Shown here one piece after another: positions 33,665-44,231 of a DNA stretch of 56,859 nucleotides. Position numbers and translations under genes: made by a program. How positions within the stretch are numbered: the first letter of the stretch is position 1; the number at the start of each line of letters is the position of its first letter. A model generated the notes under the pieces. That model was given only the letters and a program-made list of their open reading frames with translations. It did not search any database and had not been told where the DNA came from. This DNA is from Dinochytrium kinnereticum (lineage: Eukaryota; Chytridiomycota; Chytridiomycetes; Chytridiales; Chytridiaceae): the NCBI GenBank assembly GCA_027604005.1, contig JADGJT010000099.1, forward strand, positions 1-56,859. The letters are read 5' to 3'.

Positions 33665-36600
33665 ATGATTGCAACAACAATGCTGCTTGAGCCCCCGTCC
33701 TACGACATACCTCGGGCTGCCGAGCAGCATGTCGTGGATTTGGATGCATCCATCCTCAGTGAGGCCTCTGTGGAGATGAGACTCTCGGATCTCGACAGCG
33801 TTGAAGAGAAGGCGAGGCGTCAGCGTACCTTCACCGCCATGGTGCACAGGTTGATCGGTTCCGATATCACATCCATTCACATATCAGATGTGATTCCGCT
33901 CTTCCAAAGGATGGCACAGGATTCGACTTGCCACGAGGTTGGGGGACTTTCTTTGGGGGAATCGACACTGGCTCAGCTGAAGAGGCACGAGGATGATGTT
34001 CTCAAAACACAGCCAGACTTGAATATGACCCTTGACGAGCTATGGGGGCTTTTTGAGGGCTGTCTAAGGCCGACTTCAGACCTCCAGGCCATCGAGGGCC
34101 ACAGTGACGCATCAACGGAGCCAACCTTTTTGTCATACCCCTCACCGCACTCCTTGCTCCCTCGAGCCATCCCCGGCAGCCCATTCTTGGAAAAGGCAAA
34201 TGCTCTCCCATGCACCAATGAATCCGAAACTACCACCACTCCACCCCGCCCTATTTCAAGACCCAAATCACCGCCCTCATTTGGGCGAAAACGAACGACT
34301 CCCATCATGAGCGACAGCACTACAGCTCGACGTGCGTTCGAAGCCTCCCGGGCTCGCTCCCTGTCTTCCACAGAGGATGGGACGGAGGGTGGAATGGTGG
34401 GCGACATTGATGAGGGTCCGGAACTGTTGAATGACGAGCAGATTCCTGAGCTTGAACATTCTCGGGCGTCTCCACTTGATGTGGGGGAGGACCAGGATTT
34501 TCTCTTGTCCAAGGCTGAAATGGAGGCTTATGGCTCGGCTTCTGTTTACTACCCTGCTTCGAGCGGTGCGTCGGACTCTGAAATGGGTGATTATGAGGGG
34601 GCCAACCCGTTCCTCACCAAGTCATTGCACAAGAGAATTAGCGTCTTGACCAACGGTGCGAGTTTCAACAACGTGACTCCTCGCAAGGAGCTCGGGGAAG
34701 CCTTTCACACCCCTATGACTTCCATTAAACGGAACTTGAATGCCAATAACTCAAGATCCACTCCCTCACCATCCCTTGGCGGGTTCGGGTCGCGAGAGTC
34801 TCCGCAAATGACACCGCTGCAGGATTCGTGGAGTCCACTGGAATCTTCTGGATATGATCGTTCAAGGGGTAATTCTATCAGGCTTTCCCCGCGCCGGTAT
34901 CGAGATATTCAGGAGATAGTCAAGAAGCTTGGATTGCCCAATGAAACTTTTCGTAAGATCTGCAGATTGGACCTTGAGGCTTCGTCTGAGAGTGACGAGA
35001 ATGAGGAGTTAAGCTCCAGCGAGGTTTGTGACATTTATTCAATTTTGTTCTTTGTTGTTTTCTTTCTGGCGCTTAATATGCTATATGTGCCTTTTTTCTA
35101 GATCGCACGTATCACACAAGTCGTAGTGGGTTTAGCCGTGAGTCTAAAAGAAAAGGACGAGGAGCTCCGAAAGTCTCACAGAGACTCGGAACATCAGCTC
35201 GAAATTCTTCAAAGACGTATTGACGAGCTGATCGCTGAGTTGAAAAATAAGAAGAAAACTTTAGCAGCATCAAAGCTGAGCGAAAACGAGTATCTGACTC
35301 AGATTGAAACGGTAACTACTTTTTTTTTCCTGTCCTTTTGCTTTCCTCTTTCTTCTTCTGTGCTTGTCTATGCCTTTGGCTCTTTAGGGTTGAATGCGGG
35401 TTAACTCAAACTTTGGTTGTTCATGTCGCCGTTCCTAGCTTGAAACGGAAATTGAACGTTTGCAAAATGAAATCGCGCGGCAAAAGTTGATTTCGGAGGC
35501 TCTTAAATGTGAAGTCGAAGAACGTACAGGTAGTGTGTCGTTTAATAAATCTTTTCATGGGGCTCACGGCTACGCATCCTAACTCTTTTTTTTTTCTGAT
35601 TCTCTTTCCATTCATCTGCACCGATGCCCCAACCCCTTCTGGATAAACACAGAAATCAATCTCCGTTTGACAAGGGATCTTAAGTGGAAAGAGGAGGAGA
35701 TTTCAAAATCACGTTTAGAAATGGAGGTCATGCAAAAGGATAAATTTAAGGTGAGCACTCCCTCATCTCAATAGCAAGGCAGATTTAACCTTCCCTTTGG
35801 ATTAGAGCACGGAAGAAAAAACCAAGCTTGAAGATAACGTGCAACTCCTGACTGACCAAGTCACGATTTTTCAGCAGCGGATGAATGATCTTCGGGAGGT
35901 GAATATGCAAATGTCCGTAAAGCTTGATAGCGTCGAGGCGGGCAGGGATGATGCCCTTAGTGAAGCTACAGATATGGCCGCATTCTTGGAAAGTAGCCCA
36001 CGATCTCGAGGCACACATATCAAATCTCTAAGCGCAGAGTTGCATTCTGCGGCACAAACTGACGTTGAGCCATGTGATTTGGTAGGCTCGCTTTGTTTTA
36101 TCTTTCATCGTACGTAATGCTGACGTGTCTGTCTCTTCTACCTTCTACCCCTGTGACGATCTAGGTCCAAAATAAATCGTCCGATGCCATCACATGCGAC
36201 CCACCCCCTTCATATCATCCTACTAAAACCCCAACGGAGAGCATCGAGACCCAAACCGAAGGTTCCACAATTCCAGTCTCAACCTCCTCCACCCAGACCC
36301 CTCAAGTTCTCCTGGTTGACCAAGGCGTCTCACCTTCACCTGATATCACCGCGATAGATTTCACTTCGCAGACCGACCCAAAGCTTGGTCAATGGCGACC
36401 CATGCCCAGGCTGAGTGACTCCGATAGGAGCACGGACGTGGTCTTTCCTCAGACTGTAAAGGTTGATTCGGCCAGCCAGTGCTATGTGACGACGCTTACC
36501 GTCGGTGTCCAGGCTGGAGGTGAGGTTGCGCGCCGGGATTTGGAGAGGCATGGGGAGAGTCAGACGGAGGAGACGGTCACCTCTTTGGAGGAAAGGGAGA

Positions 36601-37744
36601 GGGTCGCGGAGATGTTAAGGGAGAGATGTGAGGCTTTGCAAGCGGTTGTGGAGGGGTTGGAGGGTCAAAGTATGTCGATTTTCTTCTCTTCTCTTTTCTT
36701 TTTTATCTAGGCGCAAGTTGGGTTCGTATTGACTACTCAATGTTTTTTCAACATCCAGTCGAGCAATTTGATTCTCTTAAAGGGTCTCTTGATGAATTGG
36801 AGCAATCTAATGTGAGATGAATCAATGGTTACTCAATATGTTATCTCTTACATGATCACATCAAACCTTTTGTAGGCCAACCTTCGTGACGAACTTCGAA
36901 AGGCACACGGGGCTTCTCAGGATAATCGTCGCCGGCTTAACCTTCGCAAGCACTATGATGATGAAGTCGAAAGGTGGCTTGCTGGAATGAGGCAACAACT
37001 AGATGCTGTGAACGAGTCTGTGGCAACTGCAAAGGATGGTGAGTGACTACTGTAATTTTTTGTGAAGGCGTGGAAGATTTGTCGCTATGTCTAATGTATC
37101 GCATTTCTTGGTTTTAGCCCTTGATATCAACGCCGGGAGACAAGTATCTGCTCTTGCAAGGATAGAAGAGCTCGAGAATGAGTTGGAGCATCATAAAGAG
37201 TTAAATTCCATCTTATCGGTACGAGGTTTAACCATTAAATACTTTCTCCATCCTTGTCCTAGGCTAATATCAGACCTCTTGTTTTCACATTCAGGCACCG
37301 GCCAATCCAGATAACGGCAGAGCCACACCGGAAACCTGGTCCTCTCCCTCCCACACCCGCGCAAACTCCTCCAACATGGTGGATCCTATCTTCTCCACAA
37401 TAACCACATCAACCGCCATGACCGCGGCACCCCTGATGAGGTTGTCCCCCAACGCCAACATCTTCTCTGTACCCCGCTGGGCCGTCCCTCTTCTCGTCTA
37501 CACCGTCGTCGTGTGGAACGCGGGCGCGAATTTCGGGGCAATGACGCTGCAACCCACCCTTGAGGCGTTTTCGACCTACCTTTATGCCGCGGGGATCATC
37601 CCTTCACCGACGTTTTTTGGGGTGGGATCGGATTTGACGGGGCAGTATGCGACGGGTGTGACGACGCCGATGATTGATAATTCGTGTAGGACGTCGTTTT
37701 TTGGGGGGTTGTTTGATGGAGATAGTGGGATGCCCCCCATGTAG
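33665..37744 (+). CDS. Large coiled-coil protein with C-terminal membrane anchor, KASH-like candidate
   Basis: 1,101 aa from ten exons: 33665-35023, 35102-35311, 35439-35529, 35653-35750, 35806-36081, 36165-36669, 36759-36811, 36876-37038, 37118-37218 and 37295-37744. All phases close. Residues ~1-150 form a compact acidic helical region (DVIPLFQRMAQDS; LNMTLDELWGLFEG). Residues ~150-440 are Ser/Pro-rich and disordered. Extended coiled coils fill ~455-600 and ~750-950 with a Thr/Ser-rich interruption. Near the C-terminus a single membrane helix (VPLLVYTVVVWNAGANFGAM) precedes ~75 residues ending in DSGMPPM, with one Cys 18 residues before the last. Coiled coil, tail anchor and a terminal Pro-Pro-x plan resembles KASH-domain linkers of the nuclear envelope (for example fission-yeast Kms proteins). 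That identity is inference; an SPB- or Golgi-anchored golgin is an alternative. Confidence 0.6.
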
Positions 37745-38364
37745 ATGATTGCTGGGGGGTGCGGGTATGGGTATGGGGGATTTTGTGAGTTTTGAATTCC
37801 CCCTTTTCCCCTTTTTCGTACCTCTCTCTACTTTTCTTCCTCGACTTTTCGTATCGTTTAGGCTGGCACTGGAACGAGTTAAACCAGCCTTACACCCTCC
37901 TACCCCCCTCCCCCTTTTTATTTTATTTTATTTTTTTGCAGTTCGTTTCTCTCCCTCTTCAGCCGCCATGATATGTAGCCAGCCACCTATATTTCTTTCT
38001 TTCTTTCTTTTTGGCGAGATGGTTGGTCTCCCGTTTTGTATATGTAGTAGTGATATGTTGTTTTTATGTTGGGTGTGGATGCTATGGAAATAGAAGGTGT
38101 GAACGAGCACATGTTATTTTTTTGAATCTTGGTTCTTTGCTGGTTGTCTGGCGATCTTTAGCCGAGGATGAGATGGTCGGACTTTTGGGATAAAAAATTG
38201 ACTCATGGTATTGGCACGACTCAAGGTATGACCAGACAATCTACACACTATCCATCACTCAACCCACCAACCCATGCCGCCGTGCCTTAACTAATCGCAT
38301 TGCAACGATAACCACTCCAGGTGGCTTTAGATACCTTAGAAACTAAGACGGAAGTTAGAAAGCC
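37745..38364. other. Intergenic region
   Basis: T-rich sequence with a TTTC repeat (37992-38010). No gene is seen. It holds the 3' flank of the KASH-like gene and the promoter of the mitochondrial carrier. Confidence 0.5.
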
Positions 38365-39605
38365 ATGTCGTCAACACCAGCAAGTAAACAACCCCCATCC
38401 TTTGATCGCAGCAAGTCACTTTGGTGGTTTGGAGGGGCGGCCTCCATGTTCAGCGCATTATGCACGCATCCTCTCGACACTCTCAAGATCCGGCTTCAAA
38501 CTTCTACCGTTCAGTCATCGTTGGTTAGGACTACAGTTGATATTATCTCGAAAGAGGGGGTTCTCGCGCTTTATGCTGGGGTGTCTGCCAGCTTGCTTCG
38601 TCAGGCTACTTACAGCACGGTGAGGTTTGGGGCGTATGATTACCTAAAGTCAAAGCTTGATGCGAGGGATAATTTTTATAAGCAGCTGTTTGCTGCGTGT
38701 GTTGGTGGTGCTGCTGGCGGCATCGTTGGATCGGTAAGGATCGTTTGTTTGTTGTCTGATGTTGTTTTTTTTTTGTTTTTTTTTTTGTTGCTGTCTGTGT
38801 TCTTTTCTCGGTTCAATTCATTTATGTGATTTGCCACCTCCTTATTGACAGCCCGCGGACCTGACGAACGTACGCATGCAGAATGATGGGAAACTGCCTG
38901 TTGAAAAGAGGAGGGGGTATAAGAATGCTTTTCATGGGATCTATAGGATTGCGACGGATGAGGGTGCGTCAGCGCTGTTTAGAGGGCTGGGACCGAATGT
39001 TCAGAGAGCGATCTTGATGACCGCGTCGCAGGTTGTTAGTTATGATGTTATTAAGCTTCAGATGCTTTCCACGGGATTCTTTAAGGATAATTTGGTCACT
39101 CACTTTGGGGCAAGTCTTTCTGCTGGGTTGATCGCGACTACTGTGAGTTGCATGGGGATTGGGTCCTTTTGGGTTCTTTATTTAACCTATCTTTTTTTTA
39201 CTTCTTTTTATTTGATATGCGTATAGGTGTGCTCACCTATTGGTATGGAGGTTTTGTTTTTTTTTATCCGGTGATATTTACAAGCATTCCTTTTCTCTTC
39301 TTTCAGACGTATTGAAAACTCGAATTATGGCCGCGGAAGGAAAGCCATACTCGGGGGTGACCGACGCGTTTGTGAAAATTCTCAGAAGTGAAGGCCCGTC
39401 CGCTTTCTTGAAAGGATGGTATGTAGTTGAGAGAGAAGAAAAGAAAAAAAAGAAGCAAAAATCACCTAAGTATTATATCTAATTTTTTATCAGGATCCCA
39501 TCTTTCACTCGTCTTGGTCCTCATACTATCATCACATTTATTGCTTATGAGCAATTGAAAACTTGGTATGGGATGTTAAGGGCGTGGAAAGAAACGAGAG
39601 CATGA
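38365..39605 (+). CDS. DIC1: Mitochondrial dicarboxylate carrier (SLC25 family)
   Basis: Inner-membrane exchanger of malate/succinate for phosphate by family analogy. Five exons (38365-38733, 38852-39142, 39227-39242 of 16 nt, 39307-39418, 39494-39605) give 299 aa, matching yeast Dic1 in length. The three SLC25 repeats carry P-x-D/E-x-x-K/R: HPLDTLKIRLQ, PADLTNVRMQ and SPIDVLKTRIM. The start WWFGGAASMFSALCTHPLD, the segment RRGYKNAFHGIYRI, MTASQVVSYDVIK and the final PSFTRLGPHT are typical of DIC-type carriers. The 16-nt microexon encodes VCSPI of the third signature and is needed to restore it. Substrate assignment rests on similarity to Dic1; oxoglutarate or other dicarboxylates are possible. 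Confidence 0.92.
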
Positions 39606-40481
39606 TTTTGTATTATTATTTTTTTTTTTTTTGATTCTCTCATAATGACGAGAATCGATGGATTGGCCATGTATTTTGAGACATGGCTTAGCTGGTCTAT
39701 TAAATGATCCTCATATTCGCATTTCTCCTTTTTTAATAAATGCACCGTATTTACTGTTTTATAGATTATTTTTTTTTTTTAAGTCACCTGGTTGTTTTAT
39801 TGACTTATGGCTAATTCCCCCAACTGCATATGATGGAGCAAAAATACGAGCAATGTAAGATACATTAAGCTGTCTTTTGGAATTGTGTCCTATACCAGTA
39901 AAGATAGCTCGCCATATTAGGCGACTACTTGAGAAATTAAATAGTTGATGATTTAAAGCAATAAATTCTTATTGGTGTGGTCTTTACGACAATGTCTTTG
40001 AGTCATCACTGTTCTTTGCTCTTATCATTCTACCCACCTACAACTGATAATTAGGAATTCTTTTGGTGAGATCGAACGCGTCGGGACGAGCAGAGCCTTT
40101 TTGTATTTTCCCTGCTTCCAATCTTGGTGACTTAAGGCATTCAAAAAGTACAACAGTTCTGATAAGGAGAAGAAAGAAAAGAAAAGAATAATATTTGGCG
40201 CAGTCTAAATATAGTTGAAAATGAAAATGTAAAGAGAGTGAGAACAGCGAAAAATGTAATAGTGAAAAAGAAAAGAGAAGCAACATGTATCTCAAAATCA
40301 AAAGATAGAGAGTACAAAGGGGGTATTGAGACATCTGAATCGGAAAATCTATAAATGTACTAAGTTAACCGGAAATGGGGAGGGTCAAACATGTAAAGAA
40401 GCCACTTCAGGGATAGATTTAAGACATCGCAACGTCTTTAAAAACACCTTCAACCAAAAGAAGGAAACTCAACCAGGCCTT
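39606..40481. other. Intergenic region
   Basis: AT-rich sequence between convergent genes, with T runs near 39620 and 39770. No gene is seen. Confidence 0.5.
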
Positions 40482-41288
40482 TCACACGCCACTCCCGAGA
40501 CCCGAAAAGGCTATAGACCCCAGCGTAATCACTGCAGTATACCGCAAAAATTTCATGACTGATCTTCGTAGAGCGGAATTTGGAATCTGTGTCGTAGGTA
40601 ATACTCTCGTTGAGGATGAATGGGACGATGGCGAAGTATTGATGAGCGGTAGAAGGCTTCCACTCCTAATGGTGGTAACTACTAATGTTGAAATGACTCC
40701 GCCGCCGTTAAATAAAGATGTGGAAGTAGATCGAGCAGGTTCATTGATCACTGTCTGTTTTCAGTCGGATTGAGTAAGCTGATATGAATCTTACGGATGT
40801 ACCCCGCAAGGGATTTTTGCACTCACCAAAAAACTCAGGCTGGAGGGATTTGAAGGGGTAACTGAATCCATTTGTGATGAGGGACCATTAGGAGAGGAAG
40901 GCGGAGGACCAGTAACAGGTTGAGGAGGGTTTGTGGGAGAGGGAGAGGGAAGTGGCTGTGTTGATAGTGCAGGAGGGGGTAACTCAGTAGTGGGGGTGAT
41001 CTTGGCGGAAAAATCCAGGCCATACATGTAGAGATAGAGCGATGAATTATGTAGGTTGCAAGCGATGCAAAGAGAGTTGAAATTGCCAGACGCCCTGCGA
41101 TTAAGGTCTTCTTGACGTATGCAATAGCAGATGGCTGAGTCCTGATAAACAAAGACGCCGAAGTTCACAATGTCGTTACGTAGGTTAACACAGTAACGGT
41201 TGCAGTCGTTGAAGTCTGTGTCTTTTGAGCCTTGGAGGGATGCGGGGATGACACCATAATTAAACTTGACGCACTGCCCGGTAGCCAT
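40482..41288 (-). CDS. WSC-like Cys-rich surface protein, possibly GPI-anchored
   Basis: Two exons: 41288-40827 (start uncertain) and 40754-40482. The donor is TTG|GTGAGT and the acceptor AACAG, phase 0. The N-terminal module has the Cys spacing of a WSC carbohydrate-binding domain: GQCVKFNYG, then DCNRYCV, GVFVYQDSAICYC and SLCIACN. A long Pro/Ser/Thr spacer follows, then a hydrophobic C-terminus (AVITLGSIAFSGLGSGV) fitting a GPI signal. WSC proteins sense or bind cell-wall glycans. The Met at 41288 lacks a signal peptide. The open frame continues upstream, so the signal probably lies in an unrecognised exon between here and the neighbouring gene on the other strand. Confidence 0.6.
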
Positions 41289-41421
41289 CCTGTACAATGC
41301 CGTTGCGTGAATGAGGCTATACCGTAGACAGGAAGTGGCGGTAGAGGATGCCTGACGGCAACGCCGTGCAGTAGGCAGGAGAGTGGTTGAGTCTCCAAGA
41401 CAACCTTTGGTCACACAAGTA

Positions 41422-42420
41422 ATGCAGATGCAAGTGATCCTCCAAAGTATCCCATTCAGGGATGTTGAGGAGAACGCGGCGAACTTCAATTCCAACAACC
41501 ATCTATATGAAGACGTCCAACGAGATCTCGGAGACTCAATTGATCTTTCCCTCTTCGAGACACCCATCCAAAATAGCGATGAGTACTTTGCGAGAATGTC
41601 TGCCACTCGGGTTGGCAACTGGATAAAGCTTCTTCCATTCTGCGACCGCATCTTCTCCACCCAACTTAGCCGACAAGAATGTGCTTTTATCGTTCAAGCT
41701 GCAAAAGTTGGATCTATAACCGGCCAGCGCCCCAAACTTTTTGATGATGAGCTGGCACCTCTTGAAAAACGGTTAGCAGGCCTTATCACTTCTCATTGCA
41801 TCGATGGACAAGCCCCACCTTTGTATTTTGTTCGAACGGATGGGGTTAGCCTAAAGGATGGACTGAGAGGACCAGGGCCCTTCCAAAATGCTCAAGAGAT
41901 TGTGGATGCCATGACAACGAGCCGCAGGTGCGGTGTTGATTTAGAAAAGTATTTGCCCCGTTCTCGAACCAAGGACGGACGAGCAAACACAGTGCAATTG
42001 CCAAATCTTTACTTTTATCCATGGATTCCGGAGCTCGATACATCGGACGAGTGGCGGGTTTTCGTGTTTCGCCGAAAGGTCACAGCTGTTTCGCAATATT
42101 CTTGGGCGAAGCCTTGCTCTTATAAGGACAAGGATCTACTTCGGCAATTGGCAGTCGATTTATCAAGTTTCCATGAATCCTTGGTGAAAGAGGCGGAATT
42201 CAAGGGTGTGAAATTACCGGAGAGTTATGTAATGGATACAACTGCATTCCTTTGCGCTGAGCAAACATGGTCTATTTCGTTGATTGAGCTCAATAGTTTT
42301 GGATGTCAGTGTGCGGCTGGGTCGGGATTGTTTCATTGGGTTCGAGATTTTGAGATACTCTACGGGAACACTTTGGAGTCAGCTGTTTATTTAAGGACCT
42401 TAGGTGAAAGTTGTGAATGA
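41422..42420 (+). CDS. CDC123/D123-family protein, divergent
   Basis: D123 proteins are ATP-grasp-like; the founding member Cdc123 helps assemble translation factor eIF2. One uninterrupted exon codes 332 aa, unusual in this intron-rich region. Family features are DEWRVFVFRRKVTAVSQYSWA (core of the ATP-grasp-like fold, positions 42049-42111) and IELNSFGCQCAAGSGLFHW near the C-terminus. The latter replaces the Cdc123 D-F-N-P-W-G segment with E-L-N-S-F-G. Conserved motifs of the N-terminal half are weak, so it may be a paralogue or a D123-like enzyme rather than the orthologue. The start is the first ATG of the frame. Confidence 0.72.
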   Translation: MQMQVILQSIPFRDVEENAANFNSNNHLYEDVQRDLGDSIDLSLFETPIQNSDEYFARMSATRVGNWIKLLPFCDRIFSTQLSRQECAFIVQAAKVGSITGQRPKLFDDELAPLEKRLAGLITSHCIDGQAPPLYFVRTDGVSLKDGLRGPGPFQNAQEIVDAMTTSRRCGVDLEKYLPRSRTKDGRANTVQLPNLYFYPWIPELDTSDEWRVFVFRRKVTAVSQYSWAKPCSYKDKDLLRQLAVDLSSFHESLVKEAEFKGVKLPESYVMDTTAFLCAEQTWSISLIELNSFGCQCAAGSGLFHWVRDFEILYGNTLESAVYLRTLGESCE

Positions 42421-42710
42421 AATAAATACACTTTTATATTTTTAGAGTATAAATTATAGTTTCATATCCTTCTCTCTCAGCTCGACATCAGATAGTTTTC
42501 TGGTTTTATCTGACAAAAATTAAGTAATTCCAGGCTTAGTACATGAGCGACAAGAATCAAGAAAGTTGTATATGTGAAAAAGTTAGTTATTTGGGACTTC
42601 AGAAGATGAACGAACTCGTGAGATGATTATTAAGAGAAGTGTGAAAAAATAGAGACAGATAGGGAAGGCAGCGAATTGTTTCGCCTCTATTTTATATATA
42701 TAAATTAAGA

Positions 42711-43965
42711 TCACAATTGTTTGGTTAACTTTTCTGCTTCACTTGCTGAATTGTTCAGGTATCCTAGGAGTGCATCGCCAGAGTCGATCTGAAGATTTCC
42801 CGTCGGCAAAGGCACAAATATGCTGCGAGCGTGCAGCATGGTTCGAGGGGACTCGGCCATGAGAGGCTCTTGGTAAAGGTAGTCGCCTACGATAGGGTGC
42901 CCAATAGAGTGAAGATGGACCCTAATCTGGTGCCGGCGGCCAGTGATTGGAGTAATGTGGAGATATGAGACGGGCTTCGAGTGAAAAGTCGTTCGTATGA
43001 GGGTTTTAAAAAGGGTTTTGGCAGGCTTTCGTTTAAGAGTTAGCCTATGTTAGACTTGCATTTGATACTTTCAACAAAAAGAGACCGAAAAAGGAATTGT
43101 AATGAAGCCGAGAGATACTGATTCCTACCCTTCCAGGATTCTCTATACTTCCAATGCACATGCGTTTATGTGGATCATTGACCATGTCAGCAATGTGCTT
43201 ATCAACCTCAAACCTTTTGATAGTAGGAGAGTAAAAAGATGTAGTAGTCAGTTTCTAGTAGTATTAGTTGCTTTAAATTTCTTTTCTGGCTGACTCTTCT
43301 ACGAATTCGCAAAAAACAGAGAAAAATAAAGTTGGAGAAGTTAAGACATACATACTCGTCCAAAACTATGTGTCCTTCCACTATCGCATTGTATGTCTTA
43401 CGGACAGTGCGTTGAGCAAACTGCGAGCACCTTTTGAAGCATCAAGTTAATAAACCAGTCATGGAACAAACAGCATTAAAACAACTCACGCTCTCCGAGC
43501 AGCATGTCTATTTAACCCCCATACGTGGACTCCTGAGGTAACGAAATCAAGCTGATGAATAAGATGGAAAACCGGAACAGTAGGAAAAGCGGTTTTTAGA
43601 ATGTGTTCGATGGTCGGGCTTTTATCGGTAGGGCCGTCGATGCGAACATAAAAGCTGGAGATAGAAAAGAAGAAAAAACTGAGTTTCCCTCAATCGAAAA
43701 CTACTTGTGAACTCGAGAGCATGGTTGATGCTCAAGAAATAAAGAGAAAAAACAGAACTTACGGCTTGTCAATTACTATATAGTTCTCGTCAAGGTGAAG
43801 GATCTCGATCTCAAACGAACGATTGTATTGTGGATCAAATCCATGCAGTAAGCGTTTGGATCCATTGGTGACTAAAGCATGTGCAGTGACCTCGACTGAT
43901 GAAGTTAACATGTCCAGTTGCTGATCACCGACAGATGGCAAATTGGACTCATCATCATCTGCCAT
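42711..43965 (-). CDS. RluA/RPUSD-type RNA pseudouridine synthase
   Basis: Converts uridine to pseudouridine in rRNA or tRNA by family analogy. Five exons are supported: 43965-43763, 43654-43490, 43430-43356, 43213-43129 and 43025-42711, giving at least 280 aa. It contains the ENYIVIDKP entry strand, the catalytic motif HQLDFVTSGV (active Asp; the usual Arg of HRLD is Gln), RTVRKTYNAIVEG, LHITPITGRRHQIRVHL and the terminal HARSIFVPLP segment. The closest plan is that of RPUSD1-like proteins. The 5' end is uncertain: an upstream open segment (44123-43990) encoding EQDQNGVRFKDVACPM could be an additional exon. It is divergent from the SSX2IP-like gene, about 270 bp away. Confidence 0.85.
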
Positions 43966-44231
43966 CCCACCAAGAAACCAACAACCTGGAAAGGTAAAAG
44001 AATAACTCTTTTGACCCTTGGCTGTCTGCGGAGTTTTTTTGTGTAGATTTTGTGACCGTCCTGGTTGGACATTGGGCATGCAACATCTTTGAAACGGACT
44101 CCGTTTTGGTCTTGCTCGACCACTGCTCAACAAAAAGAAATAACAAAGGATTTCAAACGATCTTGCTGTTGAAGACGGGAAAGCTTGCAACCAACTAAGT
44201 AATTAGGCAACGAGACTGGACATACACAAGC

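Noticed and set aside
40791..41660. Full 289-aa minus-strand frame as one protein
   Set aside because: Residues before about 41290 are antisense to the CDC123-like coding exon. Only the Cys-rich part downstream of Met 41288 is supported.
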